NCBI GenBank assembly: GCA_963834405.1
Contig: CAWIBX010000005.1
Location: forward strand, 1,116,001-1,180,000
Length of the DNA: 64,000 nucleotides
From: Bog-473 sp963834405
Lineage (GTDB): Bacteria; Actinomycetota; Acidimicrobiia; Acidimicrobiales; RAAP-2
Direction of reading: 5' to 3'
The translations under genes and the position numbers were made by a program. The notes under the pieces were generated by a model. The model searched no databases and was not told where the DNA came from. It worked only from the letters and a program-made list of their open reading frames with translations. Positions 25,641 to 37,379 of the stretch are shown one piece after another (the stretch's first letter is position 1; the number at the start of each line of letters is the position of its first letter).

Positions 25641-27839
25641 GTGACACTCGAGCGCTACGTAGAGGGTCTGGTGTACATCGCCATCGCCCTCATTCCCATC
25701 GGCATGGCATCGTACGCATTGCGGGCACGACTGCTTCCCGCCTGGAGAGGCGCAATAGCACGCCTGGCCGAGATCATCATCGGGTTGAGCGTCGTGATCG
25801 TCGTGTCCGAAATTCTTGGCGCCGTATCTGTCTTCCGAACGGCAGCCATTGTCCCAACGCTCGCCGTGGTCGGGTTGGCGGGGTGGTGGGTCGGACGTCG
25901 AGGAACTGGGGGCTCGGATTCCCAAGATGAAGGTGTAGGTGAAGGCGGCCCCGGAGCGCTCTCGCCCTGGGCGTCAGTCGTCGCGTTGATCGCGACCAGC
26001 GTTCTCGTTGCCGAGTGGAGCACTCGGACGATCGATGCATACCACCACGGAATGCTCACAACCGACACGCTGTGGTACCACATGCCGCTGGCGGCTCGGT
26101 TCGTCCAACAAGGCACCATCACGCCGCTCCACTACATGGACGCAGGCGACGTGACCGTCTTCTTCCCCGCCAATTCAGAACTGATCCACGGGCTGGGAAT
26201 CATGTTCATGAGTAACGACGTGCTTTCACCCTTTGTAAATCTGGGTTGGATGGCCGTGGCGCTCCTGGCGGCGTGGTGCATAGGAAAGCCCTTCGGCGTG
26301 GCACCCGTCTCCCTCACTGGAGCGGTCGTACTGTTGGCCACACCCGGGCTGGTGGCGACTCAGCCCGGTGGAGCGTACGACGATGTCATGGGCCTGGCTC
26401 TGCTGCTCTCCAGCGCCGCGCTGTTAGTCACGGGTTATTTCACGGACGGTGTGCCTCGGCTCGCCGGCCAGGGCGCCGCCGCGCTGGCAGCGGGCCTGGC
26501 GCTAGGCACGAAGCTGACCTTCATCGCCCCAGTCGGGGCACTGACAGTCGGCGTTGTCGTCCTCGCTCGACGGGGTCGCCGCCTGCGGGAGGGAGCAGTG
26601 TGGCTACTGCTGTTGGCCCTGACCGGAGGGTTCTGGTACTTCCGCAACTTGATCGTCGTGGGCAACCCGCTCCCATCGCTTAACCTCAAGCTTGGTCCTT
26701 TGGCTCTTCCAAGCCCTGCGACTCACACGGCGTCCTCGACCATCGCTCAATTCCTGCTGCAGGGTTATTCATGGCGTGAGTACTTTCTGCCCGGGCTTCG
26801 CCTGTCGTTCGGACCAGCCTGGTGGGCGCTGCTCGCTCTCGCGGGCGCAGGACTGGTGCTCTGTATCCTGTCGGGGCCCAATCAGGTGGCACGTATGCTC
26901 GGCTGGGTCGGATTGGCTGCCGCTGCTGCCTTCGTTTTCACTCCCCAGTACTTGGCGGTTCTGGGTGTTCCGTTTTACTTCGTTTACAACGTTCGTTATG
27001 TCGATCCAGCCATCGTGTTCGGGTTGGTGCTTTTGCCCGTCATTCACCAGTTGCGCCCGGCGAAACGCCTCTGGCTTCTACTCATCGTGTATTGCGTCAT
27101 CCTGGCCGCGACCCAACTTGACGGGACGATCTGGCCCATCAACCTATTCTCACAGCGCTTTGCACCTCCGATCCGCGGCGCCGAAGCCGTCGGCGGTTTG
27201 CTATTGGGGATCGTTACGTTCGGTATCGGATTGGTGCTGATCTACGCCCACCGTCACCCACGCGCCGAACGGATCAGGCGGCGGGCCGTTTACCCAACCA
27301 TCATCGCCTTGAGCCTCCTGATACTGGGAATGGGATTCAGTCTCCAGCAGTACTATCTACGACACCGGTACACGGGAACAGACGTTCCGTTCGTTTACAG
27401 CTGGGCTCAAGGCGTAAGCGATGCCCGCATTGGGGTGGCCGGGGAATACATGCAGTTTCAGTATGCGCTGTATGGCCGCGACCTGACCAACTATGTCCAG
27501 TATGTAGCACAGCCGGAGCCCTACCACGGCAATACGGCGATCGCCAGCTGTAACCAATGGCGTCGACTTGTCAACGCCGGCGACTACGACTACGTCCTAA
27601 CATCAACCGGACTCGTTTCCGACCGAAAGCAGGTGTTCACAACTCCATTCTCGTATACCGTATGGACCGCCGAAGATCCGGCGTCAAGCTTGGTTCGCCG
27701 TGAGATACTTGCCTTTCCGACCTCTTCGGGGGCTAGTACCAAATTCATGGGCATCTCGCTCTTCCGGCTGCACGGGAGGCTCGACCCGGCTCGCTGTGTC
27801 TCACCGAGCCTGCAGAAGAGCGTCCCGACGCCGAACTAA
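25641..27839 (+). CDS. Polytopic membrane protein, GT-C/PMT-like
   Basis: A protein of about 732 residues with some 12-14 predicted membrane segments. The N-terminal part contains WYHMPLAARFVQQGTITPLH (about residues 145-165), which resembles the sugar-transfer loops of PMT/ArnT-like glycosyltransferases acting on lipid-linked sugars at the outer membrane face. The C-terminal 150 residues are extracytoplasmic with aromatic-rich sequence such as GRDLTNYVQYVAQPEPY. It is a single gene, not obviously in an operon. The donor, acceptor and glycosyltransferase activity are inferred only from topology. Confidence 0.6.
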   Translation: MTLERYVEGLVYIAIALIPIGMASYALRARLLPAWRGAIARLAEIIIGLSVVIVVSEILGAVSVFRTAAIVPTLAVVGLAGWWVGRRGTGGSDSQDEGVGEGGPGALSPWASVVALIATSVLVAEWSTRTIDAYHHGMLTTDTLWYHMPLAARFVQQGTITPLHYMDAGDVTVFFPANSELIHGLGIMFMSNDVLSPFVNLGWMAVALLAAWCIGKPFGVAPVSLTGAVVLLATPGLVATQPGGAYDDVMGLALLLSSAALLVTGYFTDGVPRLAGQGAAALAAGLALGTKLTFIAPVGALTVGVVVLARRGRRLREGAVWLLLLALTGGFWYFRNLIVVGNPLPSLNLKLGPLALPSPATHTASSTIAQFLLQGYSWREYFLPGLRLSFGPAWWALLALAGAGLVLCILSGPNQVARMLGWVGLAAAAAFVFTPQYLAVLGVPFYFVYNVRYVDPAIVFGLVLLPVIHQLRPAKRLWLLLIVYCVILAATQLDGTIWPINLFSQRFAPPIRGAEAVGGLLLGIVTFGIGLVLIYAHRHPRAERIRRRAVYPTIIALSLLILGMGFSLQQYYLRHRYTGTDVPFVYSWAQGVSDARIGVAGEYMQFQYALYGRDLTNYVQYVAQPEPYHGNTAIASCNQWRRLVNAGDYDYVLTSTGLVSDRKQVFTTPFSYTVWTAEDPASSLVRREILAFPTSSGASTKFMGISLFRLHGRLDPARCVSPSLQKSVPTPN

Positions 27840-27977
27840 CATCATGGCGGTGGGTGTAGCAGACTTGCCCCGTGACCTAATGGTTTCGCCCAAAGCGCCC
27901 GGCGTTTTGGGGGAATACGCTGCTCTCCTGGCTAGAGGGACTTGAAGGCGACGCGTCGCTTTCGAGGGGTTGGATCT

Positions 27978-28031
27978 GTGCGCAAGACCAATGTCGACAT
28001 CGCACTCCCCGTGCTCAATGAGCGAACAGTT
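27978..28031 (+). pseudogene. Remnant: N-terminus of a family 2 glycosyltransferase
   Basis: From GTG 27978 the frame reads VRKTNVDIALPVLNERTV, the classical first beta strand of GT2 glycosyltransferases (DIALPVLNE), and then diverges and terminates. The rest of the gene is missing: the next recognisable sequence, in another frame, is a methyltransferase. The truncated start probably marks a deletion junction. Confidence 0.6.
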
Positions 28032-28683
28032 GGTCGATCGGTCAATCGCGTTCACCGGCCGCAACGCATCGTTCTTCGCCAGACGGAAAGTCGACCTGCT
28101 CGGAAGGATTGAGGAGCAGAGAGGACACGATCTGGGCGACGAAAACCTCCTGGATGTTGGCTGCGGTACAGGCACGACAGACCGTCATCTCGTGGGTGAG
28201 GTGCGGACTCTGCACGGCGTTGATATTTCGGAAACGATGCTCGCCACGGCGAGGCAGAACGTGCCCGGCGCTCACTTTCAGTCGTACGACGGGACGGGGC
28301 TCCCTTTTGATCGTGCCATGTTCGATGTGGTCGTGGCCATCGGCACTCTTCACCATGTTCCGCCGGCCCAGTAGCAGCGCTTTGTCACTGAGCTCAACGG
28401 TGTCACTCGACCCTGTGGTCTCATCGCCATCTTCGAACACAACCCGACCAACCCTCTGACGCGCCGGGCGGTGCGAGGATAAGAGTTGGACGTTGGCGTG
28501 GAGCTGCTTTCGGCCGAAAGGGTGAAGGAGTTGTTGGGTGTATCGGGCGCCGAGGTGCTCGGGTGTCACTATCTGCTCTTCACGCCCTGTCGGGGGAGGC
28601 TCGGTACAGGCCTCGATCGGTGGCTGCGGGCAGTTCCAGTTGAGGGCCAACATGTGGTGACTGCTGCGGCGGTCCATCCCTGA
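28018..28683 (+). pseudogene. Decayed SAM-dependent methyltransferase
   Basis: A class I methyltransferase reading frame of about 220 codons broken by two in-frame stops. From ATG 28018 it reads SEQLVDRSIAFTGRN, then LLDVGCGTGTTDRHL (motif I), GVDISETMLATAR, and AIGTLHHVPPAQ up to a TAG at 28372. The same frame continues QRFVTEL, IFEHNPTNPLTRRAV up to TAA at 28480, then ELLSAERVKELLGVSG and YLLFTPCRGRL to 28683. Each segment matches the family order, so homology runs through both stops. The first stop sits where a Trp is expected (TGG to TAG). It lies next to the GT2 remnant. Confidence 0.8.
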
Positions 28684-28750
28684 GGTAGTCGGGTGGTCAG
28701 ATGACGATTCTCTATGGCCCCTTCCGCGCGATTTACCCTCGCCGACGCCC

Positions 28751-29305
28751 TTAGGGCTGCAGGTGCGCACCTTCAGGTGGCTCGAACAGGCCTGTTAGAG
28801 GGTCAGCCGAGGACCTTGGAGAACCGGATTTGGCAGGCCGGAGGTGGCGACCATCGGCGGCGACGTGCACTCGCTGCCAGCCGGCGGCGTTGTAGAGGGC
28901 CACCGCCTCGGGTTGGCGGTCGCCCGTCGCCAGCTGCATCCTGACATGACCGAGGCCCAGCGCCTCCTCCTCGAGCGCCGCCATGAGGGCCCGGCCGAGG
29001 CCGCGCCCGCGCCAGCCGGGATCGACCCAGAGGCGCCTGACCTCGCCGATTGTCGGGGCGATACTGCGCAGGCCGACTCCGCCGACCGGCGGTGCGTCGG
29101 CCCAGTCGCGGCGGGCCACAAGGATGGCGCCGTCGGGAGGGTCGAACATGGCCGCCGTGAGCCCGTGCTCGGCGGCATCGAGGAAGCCATAGCGCTCGAC
29201 AAGCTCCGCCTCGGCCCGGGCCACGACGAGGCGCGGGCCATCACCGCTGTAGGCCTCGGGCCGTATGGTGACGCCCGGCGGGGGAGCGGAGGTCGACCGC
29301 GGCAT
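28751..29305 (-). CDS. GNAT family N-acetyltransferase
   Basis: A 184-residue acetyltransferase with the core motif A RRLWVDPGWRGRGLGRALMAALEEEAL (acetyl-CoA-binding R/Q-x-x-G-x-G/A) and the following AVALYNAAGW (motif B). It transfers an acetyl group from acetyl-CoA to an unknown amine. ATG 29305 was chosen as the closest start in frame before the GVTIRPEAYSGDG N-terminus. It is divergent from ileS, with 59 bp between the assigned starts, and has no close partner on its strand. The 67 bp to the methyltransferase remnant hold no gene. Confidence 0.85.
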   Translation of the reverse strand: MPRSTSAPPPGVTIRPEAYSGDGPRLVVARAEAELVERYGFLDAAEHGLTAAMFDPPDGAILVARRDWADAPPVGGVGLRSIAPTIGEVRRLWVDPGWRGRGLGRALMAALEEEALGLGHVRMQLATGDRQPEAVALYNAAGWQRVHVAADGRHLRPAKSGSPRSSADPLTGLFEPPEGAHLQP

Positions 29306-29364
29306 ACCCTCTATCCTTGTCGACACGCAGGCGGCCCTTTCCCGGCGCCCACTGCTCCATTCCC

Positions 29365-32535
<3,171 letters not shown>

Positions 32536-32610
32536 CCGACTCGGCCGTGCCTTAGCGGTCGGTCCGCGACGAGCGGCGCTGTGTCGTCACCTCCGTCAAG
32601 CTTGGGGGGC

Positions 32611-33071
32611 GGAGCTCCTCTTGTCTGGATCCGAACGCCTCGATGAGCGGGCCGCAACCGCATGCTGCTCGGGGCTGTGTCACAGAGATCCCCAGGCCGA
32701 GCTGCTCGGCGTTCGGTTGGCCAAAGAGTCCGTACGCGACATCAATATGACCGATGACGCCAAGGAGGCCCGGGTGCTCCTCAGAAGGCCATCGTCGGGT
32801 GCAAGTGTGACGAGGTCAAAGGGATCCGCTTTCTTGGAGACCCTCCGAGCGTTGCAAGGGGGAGATACTGAACCACCACCGCACCGGCACCTCGAACGGG
32901 CCGACCGAAGGGCTGAGTTTTTGCGTGAAGAAGGTCAAGCGGGCTGGCCACGGCTTCACCTGCTTCGAACACTGCCGGCTGCGAGTGCTTCTCCACACAG
33001 GTGGTGTCACCTGTCCCAGACGCCCGTCACCGCCGAGGATCAGAACCCGCTCTCCCCACTCGTCCGTGTAG
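32611..33071 (+). mobile_element. ISL3-family transposase remnant (frameshifted C-terminal part)
   Basis: The C-terminal third of an ISL3-family transposase, decayed. Fragments appear in order in different frames: LLLSGSERLDER, AELLGVRLAKESVRDINMTDDAKEARVLL, VGCKCDEVKGIR, LETLRALQGG, then EILNHHRTG, SNGPTEGLSFCVKKVKR, GHGFTCFEHCRLRVLLHTG and a terminal TRSPHSSV, with TAG at 33069. At least three frameshifts separate them. The catalytic N-terminal part is missing, and no terminal inverted repeats were found. The element is inactive and marks a site of past insertion to the left of the sulfotransferase gene. Confidence 0.85.
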
Positions 33072-33130
33072 AGCCCCATTCCGAGGGGTCAGGTCACAGG
33101 CATCGCGAATGCAAAGAAGAGTTTGCCTCC

Positions 33131-33886
33131 TCAACGAATAGTCCGCCGTAATTCCTTATTCCTCAAATCACAGAGACGACGACCATAGCGATAGAACTCC
33201 ATGTCAGCGGCATTGTCGGTTGCGATTCGGCGACGGAACGCAGCGCTAACGTTCCCACTCTCGATTCCGACTCTCTGATTGGGTATCGCCTCGAAACGCC
33301 AGTGAAAACGATCTCGCAACTCTCCAATGAGTTCGTTGTAGCGTTCTTGGAGTCCTATTACGTGCACCCGCTCAAGATTTTCGATCGCTAGGGCGAGACG
33401 CGATTCATCCACTTCGATGACATCAAGTGCGCTCTCAAGGGGATCACTCTTCGTCATCGCGAACATTTTGGCTTGATGATTGTGTATCACCCATGGGAAA
33501 TAAAAAGGATCCTCATAAATCTCTTCGAGGCTCAAATTGCGATGATGTGGATGGTAATACTTTGCATGTTTGAGGTACGAGATCGTCCGTTCCACCGGAT
33601 CTCGAAGAATCGTGATAACGACGAGCTGCTGACCCAGGAGCTGCGAGACGACGTAAGGAAAATGTCCGACATAGGCACGGAGTTGCTCTCGTCTTTCAGG
33701 AGACGTCGCCAACAAGTCGGCGATTAACGTAACCTCCTTCTCATCATGCTCCTGTCCGAAGGGATAGACCTGGCCAGGAAAATTGCGACAAATGTGATGA
33801 ACCAATGTCGTGCCCCCCGTTTTCAACAGATGTACAAAGAAGAATCGAGGATTCTCGTTTTGTACCTTGTCGGCGGAGCACGTCAT
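33131..33886 (-). CDS. Sulfotransferase family protein
   Basis: A 251-residue cytosolic or membrane-associated sulfotransferase (Sulfotransfer family). The 5'-phosphosulfate-binding loop is FVHLLKTGGTTLVHHI (about residues 17-32), and the 3'-phosphate site is ILRDPVERTISYLKHAKYY (about residue 94). These transfer sulfate from PAPS to sugars, lipids or other acceptors; the acceptor is unknown. The sequence is notably AT-richer than its neighbours and sits between remnants of an ISL3 and an IS3 transposase, so recent transfer is likely. No cognate partner gene is adjacent. Confidence 0.85.
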   Translation of the reverse strand: MTCSADKVQNENPRFFFVHLLKTGGTTLVHHICRNFPGQVYPFGQEHDEKEVTLIADLLATSPERREQLRAYVGHFPYVVSQLLGQQLVVITILRDPVERTISYLKHAKYYHPHHRNLSLEEIYEDPFYFPWVIHNHQAKMFAMTKSDPLESALDVIEVDESRLALAIENLERVHVIGLQERYNELIGELRDRFHWRFEAIPNQRVGIESGNVSAAFRRRIATDNAADMEFYRYGRRLCDLRNKELRRTIR

Positions 33887-33949
33887 GAGCCATTCCTATA
33901 GACACTCTGATCAACGGGGAGTGCGCTCGTAAGTCGTCATTGGCAAAGC

Positions 33950-34346
33950 TCAGCTGAGAAGAGTGTACGCGCACTCCGCGAAGGCCGCGAGCAGAGACTC
34001 GAAGCGCTGGCCGTTCAAGAGCTCGTCGCGTAGGCGGCCGTTGAAGCTCTCGATCCAGGCGTTCTGCCACGGAGAGCCGGTCGGAGAACACGGTGTCGGT
34101 CCCGTTGGAGCGGCACCCGTCGGCCGCCGCGTAGGCGATGAACTCGGGGCCGTGGTCGAAGCGCACGTAGGCGGGGCGCCCCGCGCTCGGCGGCCAGACG
34201 TTCGTCCACCACCCCGTCAGCGTCGATCGTGCGGTCGACATCGATGGCGAGGGATTCACGGCTGTACTCGTCGATGACGTTCAAGAGTTCGAGCATCCTC
34301 CCCTCCGGGGTCTGGTCGAATTGGAAGTCGAGGGCCCAGATGAGGC
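33950..34346 (-). mobile_element. IS3-family transposase remnant (integrase core)
   Basis: A C-terminal fragment of an IS3-family OrfB transposase, read on the minus strand. Segments in order are LIWALDFQFDQTPEGRMLELL (DDE first Asp), NVIDEYSRESLAIDVDRTID, AYVRFDHGPEFIAYAAADG (second Asp region), and then GSPWQNAWIESFNGRLRDELLN, with the catalytic Glu, ending FAECAYTLLS. They lie in different frames, so at least two frameshifts are present. The N-terminal part, and OrfA, are absent. The fragment is inactive and bounds the sulfotransferase island on the right. Confidence 0.85.
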
Positions 34347-34357
34347 GTAAAGAATGC

Positions 34358-36109
34358 CTAAAAGCTAGCCTTGCGGCAGGAGGGGTCCACGAGCACGGTT
34401 GTTGCTGGCTCACATGGAATCTTGGCCTGATAGGGGCTCATTGTCCTTTGGGGGATGACTGCATCAAGAATGCCCGCGTCGACAACCCGGAAGGAGACTC
34501 CGAGCCGACGAAGGGTGGTAACAAACTGGGTTTCTGGCACCCCACCCGGACCTATGGCCAGGTACGGAAGAACGAACTGGATGCCGTCGATCGCCGCTTT
34601 GCTGGGCGGCACGAACAACCAGGCTGTCCCCTTGCGTCGCGCTACCTCGGCGCTGATCTGAAGGGAGCGTGCGGCAGCATCAGGTCCAATTGGGGTGAAC
34701 GTGAGCCGACCCTGGCTTAGGAAGTCCAGCTTGTAGGGCACCCAATAGCCGCCGTATCCAGCGGTTGCGCCAGCAGCCTCCAGTTTCGATATCGCAGTGA
34801 CGGTCGGTCCGTCGGGGTTGCCCCAGTTAGACGTGAACGCAATATGTTCGTTGTTGATCAGCTGACTGACGCCGATCACGGCCAGAACCATAGATATCGC
34901 AACCACTGCCGACGTAGCCACACTCGCGACCCATGGCGGACCGCGCAGTCGTCGAACTGCCTCGCACGTACCGATCGTTACCGTTAGAGCGAGGAAGGGT
35001 CCGAGGTAGCTCGCGTAGCGCCCATCGTTCCAATTCCCCGAGAGAGGTGAGACGGCATACAGGAACGGAAACGCCACGACCCCGAGGCCGATCGCCAATG
35101 CTCTGCCGCCCCGAGCTAGGCATAGCCCCAAGGTCGCAATGAGAACGGCTATTACCATCGCGAGTATCAGCACATAGGACGAGTGAAGGATCCACGCCCC
35201 ACTGTCGGGAAGCCTCAGGCCTGTTTCCATCGGCAACGTGTACCGAAAGAACACACTTAGACGGTCACCGTAACGAAGGTTCGTCGATACCATGGGGTGG
35301 AGTGAAGGAAAACCGGAAGCAAGGTTGACCCACAACCATGGAAGCGCGCCCATGACCGCCGCTCCGAGAGCCACGAGACCGCCCTGCCACCAGGTGCGCC
35401 ACTTCGGATACTTGACTAAGGCACCGATAAGGAGCAGCACCGTCGGCACGACGTAGTAGCCAATCTCTGGTGAAGACCACCAAGCGATTCCGGCCAGAAA
35501 TCCGAAGACTGCGAAGGTGATGAGGTTTCCCTGACCGTCCAGCATCCTTAGGGCCAGAAGGATCAGCCCCATTCCGCACGCGAGTGTTACTCCGCGAAAG
35601 CCGTAGACGCGGATCGAATCACGTATCGCCACCGCTGGTGCCGCCCAGGCCAGCACCCCGGCCAGTGGGGCGATCCTCGGAGGAACGATGCGAAGTGCCA
35701 CTCGCCAGGTGAGAATGGCGGCGATGCCTGCCAGCGCCCCAACCACGAGTTCGGCAACCACCCCGCTTTGGCCGAAAACGAGGAAGGCAAGAGCGATTAG
35801 GTCCGGCTCGGCGGTTCCTCCATAGGTCTGGCCCCAATAGAAGGCGGTGAAGTGCCCATGGAGCGCTCCTTGGGCAATCAGTCCCGCGACCGCCTCGTCC
35901 GAGGATGTCGGCGAATGGAAGACAAACCAGAGGCGAATAAAGAGCCCGATAGCCACGCCGGTGGCGACGACAACGCGCATGATGAAGGTTGTGCTGGTGG
36001 TGCTGAGGCCCCAGGCGTGACGTGAAGCGTGTTCCCTGGCCAATACCGCGGCATCCATTTTGTCGATGATAGGCAACGTGGCATTTGCCGATGCCAGACT
36101 CGGCACCAT
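34358..36109 (-). CDS. Polytopic membrane protein, GT-C/ArnT-like
   Basis: A protein of about 583 residues with about ten predicted membrane segments. The first loop FHSPTSSDEAVAGLIAQGALHG contains the acidic DE pair typical of the catalytic loop of GT-C (ArnT/PMT-like) glycosyltransferases; activity is inferred. After the membrane part (about residue 400) a soluble, extracytoplasmic tail contains YGGYWVPYKLDFLSQGRLTF. The sequence is less GC-rich than the backbone genes, as for the adjacent sulfotransferase. ATG 36109 gives the usual short N-terminus; the frame is open to 36157, and ATG 36058 is another choice. The stop comes just beyond the IS3 remnant. Confidence 0.6.
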   Translation of the reverse strand: MVPSLASANATLPIIDKMDAAVLAREHASRHAWGLSTTSTTFIMRVVVATGVAIGLFIRLWFVFHSPTSSDEAVAGLIAQGALHGHFTAFYWGQTYGGTAEPDLIALAFLVFGQSGVVAELVVGALAGIAAILTWRVALRIVPPRIAPLAGVLAWAAPAVAIRDSIRVYGFRGVTLACGMGLILLALRMLDGQGNLITFAVFGFLAGIAWWSSPEIGYYVVPTVLLLIGALVKYPKWRTWWQGGLVALGAAVMGALPWLWVNLASGFPSLHPMVSTNLRYGDRLSVFFRYTLPMETGLRLPDSGAWILHSSYVLILAMVIAVLIATLGLCLARGGRALAIGLGVVAFPFLYAVSPLSGNWNDGRYASYLGPFLALTVTIGTCEAVRRLRGPPWVASVATSAVVAISMVLAVIGVSQLINNEHIAFTSNWGNPDGPTVTAISKLEAAGATAGYGGYWVPYKLDFLSQGRLTFTPIGPDAAARSLQISAEVARRKGTAWLFVPPSKAAIDGIQFVLPYLAIGPGGVPETQFVTTLRRLGVSFRVVDAGILDAVIPQRTMSPYQAKIPCEPATTVLVDPSCRKASF

Positions 36110-36712
36110 GTAAACGGGACGGTCACGGGCGAAATGGAACAACGAGCACCATTCCATGACCGCGCGGAGCGATCATGGTGCTAAACGCGTGGATATGACG
36201 CCCCTTGGGGGCGTTGTGGCGCTGCAGAAGGTGGTGCTGTATCCCACGTGTACGTCGCCAACTCCGCGACGTTCAGTTGGGCCAGGTAATGCGGACCTCA
36301 CCACAGACTGGTTCGTCGAGCGATTAGAGGCCTCGACGGGCTGGCACCCTTATGTGCCCGCCACCCGCTCAGCAGTTCGGCTTTCTAAGGACCTGCTCTA
36401 GTCGGCACCTCCCGGCGTGTGACTCAAGAGAAGGAGTGTGTGCACCAGATCCAAAAATCAGAAGTGCAGCCCTCGCGGCAATCGAGCACCAGCAGTGAAA
36501 TTGATGAAGTCGTCTACCAGCAAGGCGGTGTTGGGGTCGTCTGAGCGACCATGTTCAGCCGCCTCGGTCGAGAGCTTGGACACGATTTGCGCCGAAAGGA
36601 CGCCGTCAGGATCGTCGAGAAGGTTCCGGTCATCGTCGACAGAACGGTCGGCTCCCTTGCGAGGATGTTGCTATTGCGTGGTGCGCGGGGTGGACGCCCA
36701 CGCCAAACGCCG
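36110..36712. other. Intergenic region with no clear gene; possible gene remnant
   Basis: About 600 bases between the membrane gene and the MarR-type gene. A minus-strand frame of about 70 codons (roughly 36458-36670) reads LLDDPDGVLSAQIVSKLS and ALLVDDFINFTAGARLPRGLHF, with native-looking codon use but no start codon. It is probably the tail of a lost gene that I cannot name. The rest of the region shows no recognisable coding sequence. Confidence 0.35.
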
Positions 36713-37252
36713 TCAACAGCCGGCGTCGAGAACCTTAGTCAGCGCCACTTCGAGCGAAATCCGGTCGCGAGCGTCCAGCGGATCCATCAAGTAGCGGTCG
36801 ATGCCCTCGATGTGGGCCGCCACCGCCTTCTCCAACACCGCCCGCCCCTCTCCGGTCAGCACCACGTGGACACTGCGCCGGTCGGACGGGCAGTTCTGCC
36901 GCTCCACCAACCCGGCCTCCACCATCCGGTCCACCAGTCGGGTCACCCCACCCGTCGTCAGCGCGACGTCGGCGCTCAGCCGAGACATGGTCAGACGACC
37001 TTCCGGGGCGGCCCCCACATGGATCAGCACGTCGAAGAAGACCAGCGGGATCCCGACCGTGTCCTCCAGGTCCCGCCCCAGCCGGTCCGTCAGCTGGCGG
37101 TTGGCCCGGATCACCAGGCCCATCAGGTGCAGGCGCTCGTCGTCGATCTGGCCCAGGACGCCGCAGGTGCCCTCGCCGTCGGCAACCGCGGTATCGCCGC
37201 GTGCCTCGAGGCCCTCGTCACCGCCTCCAGATGGGATGGTCGCCGCTCCCAT
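36713..37252 (-). CDS. MarR family transcriptional regulator
   Basis: A 179-residue winged-helix regulator of the MarR/SlyA type. The core spans residues about 40-150. The recognition helix is TMSRLSADVALTTGGVTRLVDRMVEAGLV, and the wing has RQNCPSDRRSVHVVLTGEG, the hallmark DRR of the family. The N-terminal 30 residues are a Gly- and Glu-rich extension. It starts at ATG 37252 with AGGAGAG upstream. It is divergent from yceI across 127 bp containing a candidate operator, so it probably represses yceI and perhaps itself. The ligand is unknown. Confidence 0.9.
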   Translation of the reverse strand: MGAATIPSGGGDEGLEARGDTAVADGEGTCGVLGQIDDERLHLMGLVIRANRQLTDRLGRDLEDTVGIPLVFFDVLIHVGAAPEGRLTMSRLSADVALTTGGVTRLVDRMVEAGLVERQNCPSDRRSVHVVLTGEGRAVLEKAVAAHIEGIDRYLMDPLDARDRISLEVALTKVLDAGC

Positions 37253-37307
37253 AGCTCTCCTACCGAAAGTCTGCCCGGGAATCTTATCAGCCGCACGGGT
37301 GTTTCAC

Positions 37308-37332
37308 TGATTGACAAGCTTCTGCTTAGTCA
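37308..37332 (+). promoter_or_regulatory. Candidate MarR operator (imperfect inverted repeat)
   Basis: TGACAAGC, a 4-base spacer (TTCT), then GCTTAGTCA form an imperfect inverted repeat (TGAC-AAGC against TGACTAAGC), flanked by further dyad bases CTGAT and CAG. It overlaps the -35 hexamer and spacer of the yceI promoter, the expected position for repression by the divergent MarR-type regulator. Confidence 0.5.
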
Positions 37333-37338
37333 GATACT
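37311..37338 (+). promoter_or_regulatory. Sigma-70-type promoter of yceI
   Basis: A perfect -35 hexamer TTGACA (37311-37316), a 16-base spacer, and a -10-like GATACT (37333-37338). It is the best canonical promoter in the window. It is followed by a leader of about 35 nt and by AGGAGG before ATG 37380, so this transcript is leadered, unlike many others nearby. Confidence 0.65.
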
Positions 37339-37379
37339 ATCGGATCAACAAAGGTCCGAAACGATCAGGAGGCCAGGAC

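Noticed and set aside
24778..25647. Long minus-strand open frame overlapping the secreted hydrolase
   Set aside because: It runs through the opposite strand of a clearly coding gene, has biased low-complexity composition and no recognisable domain; it is a shadow.
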